Source of the DNA: Streptomyces sp. WM6378
GTDB taxonomy: Bacteria; Actinomycetota; Actinomycetes; Streptomycetales; Streptomycetaceae
NCBI RefSeq assembly: GCF_001279695.1
Contig: NZ_LGDD01000166.1
Location: 38,817-102,816 of the forward strand
DNA: 64,000 nucleotides
Direction of reading: 5' to 3'
Shown: positions 1 to 7,844 of the stretch, in pieces
Layout: each line of letters opens with the position of its first letter
Numbering within the stretch: position 1 is the stretch's first letter
The notes under the pieces: generated by a model
Seen by the model: only the letters and a program-made list of their open reading frames with translations
Databases searched by the model: none
Told to the model about the DNA's origin: nothing
Program-made: the position numbers and the translations under genes

Positions 1-2131
1 AGGCGGCCCACGGCGGCCCCGGCAGCACGCAGCTCGCCGGGCGGTCCGCCGAGTGCAGCAGGATCAGGAAGCTGTCGTCGGTCACCGGCGCGCCCCGCGC
101 GTCACGCCCCGGGATGTCCCGGCCGGACAGGTACAGGCCCAGCGTCGCGGCGGGCGCGTACCAGTCCTGCTCCGTCATCTCTTCGCCCCGCGCGGTGAAC
201 CAGGCCAGGTCCCGCAGCCCGTCCGCGCCCTGAGCCCGGCCGGAGAAGAAGGCCCGGCGACGCAGCACCGGATGCCGGTGCCTCAACTCGACGAGCCGTG
301 TGGCCAGTTCGAGCAGGCCGCGCGGCCCCGGCTGCTCCAGGAGCGACCAGTCGACCCAGCTCACCTCGCCGTCCTGGCAGTACGCGTTGTTGTTGCCGCC
401 CTGGGTGCGGCCCATCTCGTCGCCCGCGACCAGCATCGGCACGCCCGTCGACACCAGCAGGGTGGTGAGCAGGTTCCGCAGCTGGCGCCGCCGCAGCGCG
501 TTGACGCGGGGGTCGTCGGTCTCGCCCTCGACCCCGCAGTTCCAGGCCCGGTTGTCATTGGTGCCGTCCCGGTTGCCCTCCCCGTTCGCCTCGTTGTGCT
601 TGCGCTCGTACGACACCAGGTCGCGCAGCGTGAAACCGTCGTGCGCGGTCACGAAGTTGATCGACGCGTACGGGCGCCGGCCGCCCCAGGCGTACAGGTC
701 GCTGGAGCCCGAGAGGCGGTAGCCGAGGTCGCGCACGTCCGGCAGCGCGCCCCGCCAGAAGTCCCGAACGGCGTCCCGGTAGCGGTCGTTCCACTCGGTC
801 CAGAGCGGCGGGAAGGAGCCCACCTGGTAGCCGCCGTTGCCCACGTCCCACGGTTCGGCGATCAGCTTCACGCGGCGCAGCACCGGGTCCTGGGCGATCA
901 CCGCGAGAAAGGGCGACAGCATGTCGACGTCGTGCATCGAGCGGGCAAGGGCCGCCGCCAGGTCGAACCGGAAGCCGTCCACCCCCATCTCGGTCACCCA
1001 GTAGCGCAGCGAATCCGTGATCAGGCGCAGGACATGTGGCTGGACCACATGGAGGGTGTTGCCGCAGCCCGTGTAGTCGGCGTAGCGGCGGGCATCGGAC
1101 TGGAGGCGGTAGTAGCCGCGGTTGTCGATGCCGCGCAGGGACAGCGTCGGCCCCAACTCCCCTGCCTCGGCCGTGTGGTTGTAGACCACGTCGAGGATGA
1201 CCTCGATGCCGGCCGCGTGCAGCGCCCGCACCATCCGCTTGAACTCGCCGACCTGCTGCCCCGCGGTCCCGGTCGCCGAGTAGCCGGCGTGCGGCGCGAA
1301 GTATCCGATCGAGTTGTAGCCCCAGTAGTTTCGAAGGCCGCGCCGCAGCAAATGGTCCTCGTGCGCGAACTGGTGCACCGGAAGCAGCTCGACCGCCGTC
1401 ACGCCGAGCCGCACCAGATGGCCGATCGCCGCCGGGTGCGCGAGCCCCGCGTAGGTGCCGCGCAGCGGCTCGGGGATCTCCGGGTGCAGCCGGGTGAAGC
1501 CGCGTACGTGCAGCTCGTAGATGACCGAGTCGGACCAGGGCGTCTTGGGACGGCGGTCGTCCGCCCAGTCGTCGTCGTCCTGCACCACCACGCCCTTGGG
1601 GACGTGCGGCGCCGAGTCGCGGTCGTCGCGGACGGTGTCGGCGACCTGCTGCTGCGGCCAGTCCCGGACGTGCCCGTAGACCTCGGGCGGCAGCACGAAG
1701 TCCCCGTCCACGGCCCGCGCGTATGGGTCGAGCAGCAGCTTCGCCGGGTTCCAGCGCGCCCCCGTCCACGGGTCCCAGCGCCCGTGCACCCTGAATCCGT
1801 ACCGCTGCCCCGGGCGTACGCCCGGCACGAAGCCGTGCCAGATCTCATGGGTCAGTTCGGCGAGCGCGAGCCGGGTCTCGGTGCCCGCCGCGTCGAAGAG
1901 GCACAGCTCGACCGATTCGGCGCCGCCCGCCCACAGCGCGAAATTGGTGCCCGCGACACCGTCCGGGCCGACCCGGAAGCGGGCGCCGAGCGGGGTCGGC
2001 GCGCCCGGCCAGACAGGGGGGCGCAGCGCCCCCGGTTCACCCCGGTGGCCGTTCACCTTCCGGTGCCCCTCCGTGCCGGGCGCGCCCTGCGCGGCACCCC
2101 GCACTGCCCTCTGCTCGGCTGCGCTCGACAC
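1..2131 (-). CDS. glgX: Glycogen debranching enzyme GlgX (3' end beyond window)
   Basis: Hydrolyses alpha-1,6 branches of glycogen or limit dextrins in the cytoplasm (GH13 isoamylase type). About 710 codons are visible and the frame is still open at base 1, so the C-terminus lies outside the window. The GTG start at 2131 has GGGAGG about 6 nt upstream. An N-terminal CBM48-like beta domain is followed by the GH13 barrel: DVVYNH near residue 314, GVDGFRFDLA near 384-393 with the nucleophile Asp, AEPWD near 425 with the acid Glu, and TAHDG further on. The gene is divergent from the L,D-transpeptidase at 2273. The family is clear; GlgX versus TreX is a naming choice. Confidence 0.93.
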   Translation of the reverse strand, partial: MSSAAEQRAVRGAAQGAPGTEGHRKVNGHRGEPGALRPPVWPGAPTPLGARFRVGPDGVAGTNFALWAGGAESVELCLFDAAGTETRLALAELTHEIWHGFVPGVRPGQRYGFRVHGRWDPWTGARWNPAKLLLDPYARAVDGDFVLPPEVYGHVRDWPQQQVADTVRDDRDSAPHVPKGVVVQDDDDWADDRRPKTPWSDSVIYELHVRGFTRLHPEIPEPLRGTYAGLAHPAAIGHLVRLGVTAVELLPVHQFAHEDHLLRRGLRNYWGYNSIGYFAPHAGYSATGTAGQQVGEFKRMVRALHAAGIEVILDVVYNHTAEAGELGPTLSLRGIDNRGYYRLQSDARRYADYTGCGNTLHVVQPHVLRLITDSLRYWVTEMGVDGFRFDLAAALARSMHDVDMLSPFLAVIAQDPVLRRVKLIAEPWDVGNGGYQVGSFPPLWTEWNDRYRDAVRDFWRGALPDVRDLGYRLSGSSDLYAWGGRRPYASINFVTAHDGFTLRDLVSYERKHNEANGEGNRDGTNDNRAWNCGVEGETDDPRVNALRRRQLRNLLTTLLVSTGVPMLVAGDEMGRTQGGNNNAYCQDGEVSWVDWSLLEQPGPRGLLELATRLVELRHRHPVLRRRAFFSGRAQGADGLRDLAWFTARGEEMTEQDWYAPAATLGLYLSGRDIPGRDARGAPVTDDSFLILLHSADRPASCVLPGPPWAA

Positions 2132-2272
2132 CTGACGGCCTCCCGCGGCTCGGCGCAGGGCAGCACGCGGCGTCCCGGCCGCGGCTCCCCATGCGTGTCC
2201 CTGCACCTGTTCTTCCCGCAACAGCCCTCGTACTCACGTTTCCCCCGGCGGGGGGCGGTCGTTGGGTCGGTC

Positions 2273-3502
2273 GTGAGAGACGTACTGAAGCGGGCAGGGG
2301 CGGGCACGGCCGCCGCCCTGGCATGGGCAGGACTGACGGCGGTCCTGGTGGCCACGCTGACCGGGTGCTCGGGCAGCACCCTGGACATCGGCGACATCGG
2401 GGGCAAGCCGTTGACGCCCCAGGAGGCCATTCTGGTGACTCCGGACGACGGCGCCAAGGCGGTCAAGGCGGACCAGAAGGTGGAGGTGCGGGTGCCGAGC
2501 GGGCGCCTGGAGCGGGTCAAGGTGATGAAGACGGAGGACGCGCAGCCCGAGGAGGTGCCGGGCAGGATCTCGACGGACGGGCTGACGTGGACGCCGACCG
2601 GCAGCGCGCTGCAACTGGCCGCGCTGTACACGGTGGACACCGTGGCGCTCGACGGCCACGGCCACCGCCAGGCCCGCCACACCAGCTTCACCACCCTCGT
2701 CCCCGAGCACCGGTTCATCGGTTACTTCAAGCCCGAGAACCGCTCGACCGTGGGCGTCGGCATGATCGTGTCGTTCAACTTCAACCAGCCGATCAAGGAC
2801 CGGGCGGCCGTCGAGCGCGCCATCAGGATCACCTCGCAGCCTCCGGTGGACGTGCGGGGCCACTGGTTCGGCAAGGACCGCCTCGACTTCCGGCCCGAGC
2901 AGTACTGGGTGCCCGGCACCAAGGTCACCGTCGACATGCACCTGCGCGACGTGGTCGCGGCGCCCGGCGTCTACGGCATCCAGGACAAGACGGTCGGCTT
3001 CACCGTCGGGCGCGCCCAGGAGTCCCTCGTGGACGCCGAGGCGCACACCATGGAGGTGCGGCGCGGCGGCGAGCTGGTGTCCACGCTGCCGATCTCCGCG
3101 GGGTCGCCGAAGAACACCACGTACAACGGGAAGATGGTCGTCACCGAGATGTACGACGTGACGCGGATGAACAGCCAGACCGTGGGCTTCGGCGGCGAGT
3201 ACGACATTCCGGACGTCCCGCACGCCATCCGGCTCACCAACACCGGCACCTTCCTGCACGGCAACTACTGGGCTCCCTCCAAGACCTTCGGCAACTCCAA
3301 CACCAGCCACGGATGCGTCGGTCTGCGCGATGTGAAGGGCGGCAGCTCGGACACCCCGGCGGGGTGGTTCTTCGACCGCACCCTCATCGGCGACATCGTC
3401 GAGGTCGTCAACTCCCATGACCGCCAGGTGGCTCCCGACAACGGGCTCAGTGGCTGGAACCTGGACTGGGCGAAGTGGAAGGCGGGCTCCGCGATCTCCT
3501 GA
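2273..3502 (+). CDS. L,D-transpeptidase lipoprotein with Ig-like domains (first of tandem pair)
   Basis: Predicted to form 3-3 crosslinks in peptidoglycan or anchor proteins to it, on the outer face of the membrane. The 409-residue protein has a signal peptide with lipobox LTGC (Cys32). Two Ig-like beta domains (about residues 45-260) precede a YkuD catalytic domain with HGNYW (His329) and SHGCVGL (His346, Cys348 nucleophile), as in LdtMt2-type enzymes. The GTG start at 2273 gives a proper lipoprotein signal; the frame is open much further upstream, but only antisense to glgX. A strong terminator follows. The next gene is a close paralogue. Substrate choice within the family is unknown. Confidence 0.9.
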   Translation: MRDVLKRAGAGTAAALAWAGLTAVLVATLTGCSGSTLDIGDIGGKPLTPQEAILVTPDDGAKAVKADQKVEVRVPSGRLERVKVMKTEDAQPEEVPGRISTDGLTWTPTGSALQLAALYTVDTVALDGHGHRQARHTSFTTLVPEHRFIGYFKPENRSTVGVGMIVSFNFNQPIKDRAAVERAIRITSQPPVDVRGHWFGKDRLDFRPEQYWVPGTKVTVDMHLRDVVAAPGVYGIQDKTVGFTVGRAQESLVDAEAHTMEVRRGGELVSTLPISAGSPKNTTYNGKMVVTEMYDVTRMNSQTVGFGGEYDIPDVPHAIRLTNTGTFLHGNYWAPSKTFGNSNTSHGCVGLRDVKGGSSDTPAGWFFDRTLIGDIVEVVNSHDRQVAPDNGLSGWNLDWAKWKAGSAIS

Positions 3503-3534
3503 TTTCCCCTCACCCCTCGAACGCACGGCCCCTG

Positions 3535-3564
3535 ACCGTTCCCGGTTAACCAACCGGGAACGGT
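3535..3564 (+). terminator. Hairpin terminator after first L,D-transpeptidase
   Basis: A perfect 13-bp stem (3535-3547 with 3552-3564) and a 4-nt loop lie 33 nt past the stop codon. A T-containing tail follows. Confidence 0.75.
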
Positions 3565-3738
3565 TCCTGTGTTTCACCTGAGAGTTCCAGGACAAGTTGG
3601 GACTGAACGGTGACATTGGAGGGGAGGTCGGGGCCCGCCCGGTGTGATTATCTAGCGCCGTGCGTGCGCGATGACGCGCGCGGGGGTGAGTGAGTACGGG
3701 CGGTGGCGGGGCCACGCCGTGCGAGGGGAGAAAAAGTC

Positions 3739-4983
3739 TTGAACGGGCAGCCTATTTCGGGGGCTTCGGCCGGGGCCGGACGACGCGGTCGCCAGGGCAG
3801 CGCACTGCTGGCCCTCCTATTCGGGGCCATGCTGCTCCTGGTCACCGCATGCGGCGGGGGCGACGGCTCCAGCTCCAAGGCCAAGGCGGGCAGCGGCGGC
3901 GCGGCCGAGGACACCAAGGCCTCCGAGGCCGTGGTCACCATCCTGCCGGCCGACAACGCCAAGGACGTGGCCACCAACGGCGCGCTGAAGATATCCGCCG
4001 ACAAGGGCAGGCTGTCCGTCGTCACGGTGGCCGACAGCAAAAACAACGCGGTCGCCGGGAAGATATCCGCGGACGGCCTCGGCTGGGCCCCGGACCAGCA
4101 CCTCGCCTCCGCGACGCAGTACAAGGTCCACGCGGTCGCCAAGGACGCCAAGGGCCGCGAGTCCGCCAAGGACACCACCTTCACCACCCTCGTGCCGACC
4201 AACACCTTCATCGGCCAGTACGTGCCCGAGGACGGCTCCACCGTCGGCGTCGGCATGCCGGTCTCCATCAACTTCAGCCGCGGCATCACCAACCCGGACG
4301 CGGTCAAGAAGGCGATCACCGTGACGGCCGAGCCGTCCGTCCCGGTCGAGGGCCACTGGTTCGGCAACGACCGCCTCGACTTCCGGCCCGAGCAGTACTG
4401 GGCGCCCGGCACCAAGGTGACCGTCAAGTTCAACCTCGACGGCGTCGAGGGCCGGCCCGGTGTCTACGGCAAGCAGACCCGCACCATCCACTTCACCATC
4501 GGCCGCTCCCAGGTCTCCACCGTGGACGCGAGCGCCCACACCATGAAGGTGGAGCGCGACGGCAAGCCCCTGAAGACCATCCCGATCAGCGCGGGCTCCC
4601 CGGCGAACACCACGTACAACGGGCAGATGGTCATCAGCGAGAAGTACGAGGTGACCCGGATGAACGGCGCCACCGTCGGCTTCGGCGGCGAGTACGACAT
4701 CAAGGACGTGCCGCACGCGATGCGCCTGTCGAGCTCCGGCACCTTCATCCACGGCAACTACTGGGGCGACCCGTCGGTGTTCGGCTCGGCCAACACCAGC
4801 CACGGCTGCGTCGGTCTGGAAGACGCGCGCGGTGCGGGCGACCCGTCCACGCCGGCCGCCTGGTTCTACAACAACTCCCTGATCGGCGACGTGGTCGTCG
4901 TGAAGAACTCCAAGGACAAGGTCATTCAGCCCGACAACGGCCTCAACGGCTGGAACCTCTCCTGGGCGGACTGGACCAAGTAG
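3739..4983 (+). CDS. L,D-transpeptidase lipoprotein with Ig-like domains (second of tandem pair)
   Basis: Paralogue of the preceding gene with the same architecture: lipobox VTAC (Cys38), two Ig-like domains and a C-terminal YkuD domain with HGNYW and SHGCVGL (Cys357 nucleophile). It is 414 residues from the TTG at 3739, chosen because GAGGGGAG lies 8 nt upstream and the protein then begins with a short basic n-region; an upstream ATG at 3703 is in frame but has no site. It is separated from the first copy by a terminator and about 175 nt, so it probably has its own promoter. Expected role is 3-3 peptidoglycan crosslinking. A long terminator follows. Confidence 0.9.
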   Translation: MNGQPISGASAGAGRRGRQGSALLALLFGAMLLLVTACGGGDGSSSKAKAGSGGAAEDTKASEAVVTILPADNAKDVATNGALKISADKGRLSVVTVADSKNNAVAGKISADGLGWAPDQHLASATQYKVHAVAKDAKGRESAKDTTFTTLVPTNTFIGQYVPEDGSTVGVGMPVSINFSRGITNPDAVKKAITVTAEPSVPVEGHWFGNDRLDFRPEQYWAPGTKVTVKFNLDGVEGRPGVYGKQTRTIHFTIGRSQVSTVDASAHTMKVERDGKPLKTIPISAGSPANTTYNGQMVISEKYEVTRMNGATVGFGGEYDIKDVPHAMRLSSSGTFIHGNYWGDPSVFGSANTSHGCVGLEDARGAGDPSTPAAWFYNNSLIGDVVVVKNSKDKVIQPDNGLNGWNLSWADWTK

Positions 4984-5001
4984 GCCCGGACGAACGCCCG
5001 A

Positions 5002-5036
5002 CGGACCCGGTGCTGTGACCGACAGCACCGGGTCCG
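5002..5036 (+). terminator. Hairpin terminator after second L,D-transpeptidase
   Basis: A perfect 15-bp stem (5002-5016 with 5022-5036), 5-nt loop, followed by TTGTCGTT. It lies 19 nt after the stop and before the enoyl-CoA hydratase start. Confidence 0.8.
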
Positions 5037-5065
5037 TTGTCGTTAGTGACCGTTAACCTGCCTCC

Positions 5066-5833
5066 ATGACTGTGAACCTCGAAGTTTCCGAAGGCGTCGG
5101 CACCATCCGCCTGGACCGCCCTCCGATGAACGCCCTCGACATCGCGAGCCAGGACCGGCTGCGCGAGCTCGCCGAGGAGGCGGCCCGGCGCGAGGACGTG
5201 CGGGCGGTGGTCCTGTACGGCGGCGAGAAGCTGTTCGCGGCGGGCGCGGACATCAAGGAGATGCAGGCCATGGACCACGCGGCGATGGTCGTACGCGGCC
5301 GGGCGCTGCAGGACTCCTTCACCGCCGTCGCCAAGATCCCCAAGCCGGTCGTGGCGGCCGTCACCGGCTACGCGCTGGGCGGCGGCTGCGAGCTGGCGCT
5401 CTGCGCCGACTTCCGCATCGCCGGTGAGAACGCCAAGCTCGGCCAGCCCGAGATCCTGCTCGGCCTCATCCCGGGCGCCGGCGGCACCCAGCGACTCGCG
5501 CGCCTGGTGGGTCCGTCCAAGGCCAAGGACCTCATCTTCACCGGCCGTCAGGTGAAGGCGGACGAGGCGCTGGCCATGGGCCTGGTCGACCAGGTGGTGC
5601 CGGCCGCCGAGGTGTACGAGCGGGCCGTCGCCTGGGCCGCGCGCCTCGCCCAGGGCCCGGCCATCGCGCTGCGCGCCGCCAAGGAGTCCATCGACGCCGG
5701 TCTGGAGACGGACATCGACACGGGCCTCGCTGTTGAACGCAACTGGTTCGCGGGCCTGTTCGCGACCGAGGACCGCGAGCGGGGCATGCGCAGCTTCGTC
5801 GAGGAGGGCCCGGGCAAGGCCAAGTTCCTCTGA
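5066..5833 (+). CDS. Enoyl-CoA hydratase/isomerase family protein
   Basis: Crotonase-fold enzyme of 255 residues, expected to hydrate 2-enoyl-CoA in fatty-acid or aromatic-acid breakdown in the cytoplasm. The oxyanion-hole segment AAGADIKEM (about residues 62-70) and [15 protein letters not shown] (about 105-119) are typical. The two catalytic glutamates of true hydratases appear present, one in GGGCE and one in [14 protein letters not shown], which argues for hydratase rather than isomerase. ATG at 5066 starts the hydratase N-terminus directly. It is transcribed alone, between a terminator upstream and a long leader downstream. Physiological substrate is not readable from sequence. Confidence 0.88.
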   Translation: MTVNLEVSEGVGTIRLDRPPMNALDIASQDRLRELAEEAARREDVRAVVLYGGEKLFAAGADIKEMQAMDHAAMVVRGRALQDSFTAVAKIPKPVVAAVTGYALGGGCELALCADFRIAGENAKLGQPEILLGLIPGAGGTQRLARLVGPSKAKDLIFTGRQVKADEALAMGLVDQVVPAAEVYERAVAWAARLAQGPAIALRAAKESIDAGLETDIDTGLAVERNWFAGLFATEDRERGMRSFVEEGPGKAKFL

Positions 5834-5869
5834 GCGCACGGGAGTTGAGTGGCCGGGGTCAACGACGGC

Positions 5870-5894
5870 TGTACATGTGAGGGCAGTGTGTACA
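5870..5894. promoter_or_regulatory. Paired TGTACA palindromes (candidate operator)
   Basis: TGTACA occurs at 5870-5875 and again at 5889-5894, the second inside the 8-bp palindrome GTGTACAC. The spacing is 19 bp centre to centre, about two helical turns. It lies between the hydratase and the ATPase gene. No regulator is identified; a chance occurrence is possible. Confidence 0.3.
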
Positions 5895-6036
5895 CCCTGT
5901 GGGGGGATTAGCACAGCCTTAAGCGCACCTTAAGGAAAACCCCTTCGGAACGCTTGGTGATCAAGCAAACGCATCACGTCATCGCAGGTCAGAGCGGGTG
6001 CATTGGGTCATCGACTGCCCCCGTCATATGCCAGAA

Positions 6037-6069
6037 CGAGCCTCCGGAACGTCAGGTTCCGGGGGCTCG
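6037..6069 (+). terminator. Hairpin in leader of the ATPase gene (terminator or attenuator)
   Basis: A 14-bp stem with a single G-U wobble (6037-6050 with 6056-6069) and 5-nt loop. It is about 200 nt after the hydratase stop and 50 nt before the ATPase start, so it may end the hydratase transcript or attenuate the ATPase gene. Confidence 0.5.
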
Positions 6070-6119
6070 ATTCCTTCGGAACGGCCCCGGAGGCCGCGCC
6101 GGGCCGCCATGATGGTGCC

Positions 6120-6623
6120 ATGGCGGGGCTGGAGGGTGTGGAACAACCGGCGCAGCGTGTGAGTGCGACCGCGGCACGGTGGATGCCGTCCGCCGACGAC
6201 GAAGTGGCGCTGAAGGCGCTGGAGTTGTTCGGGAATCCGACGGAGGAAGAAGTCCGGCTGCCCTCGCGTCCGGAGTCCGCCGCCACGGCCCGCCGGATCA
6301 CGCAGTCCGTCGTACTGCGCCAGTGGGCGCTCTCGCCGACACTCGCCGAGCACGCCGTGCTCCTCGTCTCCGAGCTCGTCGGCAACGCGGTGCGGCACAC
6401 CGGAGCCCGCGTCTTCGGTCTGCGCATGCTGCGCCGCCGGGGCTGGATCCGGATCGAGGTCCGCGACCCCTCGCGCGGCCTGCCCTGTCTGATGCCGGTG
6501 CACGAGCTCGACATCAGCGGCCGCGGCCTCTTCCTCGTCGACAAGCTCTCCGACCGCTGGGGCGTGGACCTGCTGCCGCGCGGCAAGACCACCTGGTTCG
6601 AGATGCGCGTCGCCGACCGCTGA
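6120..6623 (+). CDS. ATP-binding protein of the anti-sigma factor/serine kinase type (HATPase_c)
   Basis: A 167-residue GHKL-fold protein of the RsbW/SpoIIAB type common in Streptomyces. These bind sigma factors or phosphorylate anti-anti-sigma partners. The N-box ELVGNAVRHT carries the Mg-binding Asn, and the G-box region ISGRGLFLVDKLSDRWG follows. The first 50 or so residues are unconserved. The ATG at 6120 is the only reasonable in-frame start near the domain, although the ribosome site is weak; the upstream frame runs through a stable hairpin. No sigma factor or antagonist lies next to it, so its partner is unknown. Confidence 0.8.
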   Translation: MAGLEGVEQPAQRVSATAARWMPSADDEVALKALELFGNPTEEEVRLPSRPESAATARRITQSVVLRQWALSPTLAEHAVLLVSELVGNAVRHTGARVFGLRMLRRRGWIRIEVRDPSRGLPCLMPVHELDISGRGLFLVDKLSDRWGVDLLPRGKTTWFEMRVADR

Positions 6624-6646
6624 GTCGCCGAAGGCCCCGCCGAATC

Positions 6647-6692
6647 ACAGAAGCCCCCTGGCTGCCGGATGTGGCGCCGCGGGGGCTTCTGT
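6647..6692 (+). terminator. Terminator hairpin after the ATPase gene
   Basis: A perfect 11-bp stem ACAGAAGCCCC (6647-6657) with GGGGCTTCTGT (6682-6692), 24 nt past the stop. Confidence 0.75.
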
Positions 6693-6697
6693 GGAGC

Positions 6698-6730
6698 GCC
6701 GTGGATCTGGGGGGGGGTGTGATCCACGGC
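6698..6730. other. Second perfect hairpin with a nine-G loop
   Basis: GCCGTGGATC (6698-6707) pairs exactly with GATCCACGGC (6721-6730). The 13-nt loop is almost pure G. It sits only 5 nt after the preceding terminator, so it may be a backup terminator; the G run makes the stem unusual. Confidence 0.55.
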
Positions 6731-7022
6731 GACTGAAGACGACCTGGCCCGGGTCAATGGGGGTCGTGGCTTCGACTATGACAGATGGGCGGCCAATCAT
6801 CAAAAGTCCCTAGTCGGACATAGCGCCATGAATCATGACAGTTTAGCTGTGAATCGTAGGTGAGCTAGAGCACGCACCTTCTAAAGCATGAATAAATATT
6901 GGAAGTGCTGAGTGAATCAGCGACTCGGTCGCCTCCGGTCACCTTCGGGCGGCCGCGACCCGCAGAGGTCCTGAAATGGGTCAATCGTTACCAAGCGCCC
7001 TTCGGCCCACTTAAATGTCCAT
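6731..7022. other. AT-richer intergenic stretch upstream of the NodB-like gene
   Basis: About 290 nt with no supportable gene. Part of it (about 6770-6905) is noticeably AT-rich for this genome, with short imperfect inverted repeats around 6830-6860, and probably contains the promoter of the downstream lipoprotein pair. I could not assign -35 and -10 boxes with confidence. Confidence 0.4.
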
Positions 7023-7844
7023 GTGTCGAATCCATCACCCCGTGCCGTCGACCGCCGCAGCGCCCTGCGGGCCGGGGCGGGCGCGGCCATCGTGGGGGCG
7101 TTCACGGCAGGCTGTTCGGACGACCACGCCGGCGAGCAGCCGGCCGACTCTCCGAAGCCCCAGCCGTCCGCCTCCGCGGCGGCCGTCGCTCCCGCCCGCC
7201 CCAAGGTCCCACGCTCCGCACCGGCCCCCCGTACCTTCCCCGGGCAGCCGGTCCAGATCAGCAGTGGCCCCCGGGGCCGCCCCCAGGTCGCGCTCACCTT
7301 CCACGGCCAGGGCGATCCGAAGATCGCCACGACCCTGCTCGGCGAGGCCGAGAAGGCCGGTGCCAAAGTCACCGTCCTCGCCGTCGGCAGCTGGCTCGAC
7401 GAGCAGCCCGCGATGGCCCGCCGCATCCTCGACGGCGGCCACGAGCTGGGCAACCACACCCAGCACCACATCGACATCGGGGCCATGGACGAGGCGGAGG
7501 CGTACGCCGAGATCACGGGCTGCGCGGACCGGCTGCGCAGGCTCACCGGCTCCATCGGGACCTGGTTCAGGCCCTCCCGTGCCCAGTACGCGACACCGCT
7601 CGTTCAGAGACTGGCCCGGAAGGCGGGGTACCCGCACGTCCTGTCGTACGACGTCGACTCGCTCGACTTCACCTCGCCCGGTGCCTCGGCCGTCACCCGC
7701 AACGTCACCGGGCAGATCCGCAACGGATCGGTGGTGAGCCTGCACTTCGGCTATGCGGACACGGTCGCCGCGCTGCCCGCCCTACTCGCCGAACTGGAAC
7801 GCCGCCGACTGCGCGCGGTCACGACCACGGAGCTGCTGATCTGA
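7023..7844 (+). CDS. Polysaccharide deacetylase-like lipoprotein with altered motif 1
   Basis: NodB-fold protein of 273 residues, expected at the cell surface. The N-terminus has a twin-arginine-like RRSALRAGAG stretch and a lipobox TAGC, then a Pro/Ala-rich linker to about residue 75. Motif 2 (NHTQHH) and a motif 3-like FRPSR are present. Motif 1 is abnormal: where active CE4 enzymes have TFDDG, this reads TFHGQGD, losing the catalytic and metal Asp pair, so deacetylase activity is doubtful. The GTG at 7023 was chosen because it gives the signal sequence. Its stop overlaps the start of the next gene by one base, indicating coupling. Confidence 0.85.
   Translation: MSNPSPRAVDRRSALRAGAGAAIVGAFTAGCSDDHAGEQPADSPKPQPSASAAAVAPARPKVPRSAPAPRTFPGQPVQISSGPRGRPQVALTFHGQGDPKIATTLLGEAEKAGAKVTVLAVGSWLDEQPAMARRILDGGHELGNHTQHHIDIGAMDEAEAYAEITGCADRLRRLTGSIGTWFRPSRAQYATPLVQRLARKAGYPHVLSYDVDSLDFTSPGASAVTRNVTGQIRNGSVVSLHFGYADTVAALPALLAELERRRLRAVTTTELLI

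Noticed and set aside
53..2272. A very long plus-strand reading frame that continues into the first L,D-transpeptidase
   Set aside because: The first 740 codons are antisense to glgX, show no domain, and the lipoprotein signal starts cleanly at 2273. It is a GC-frame shadow.
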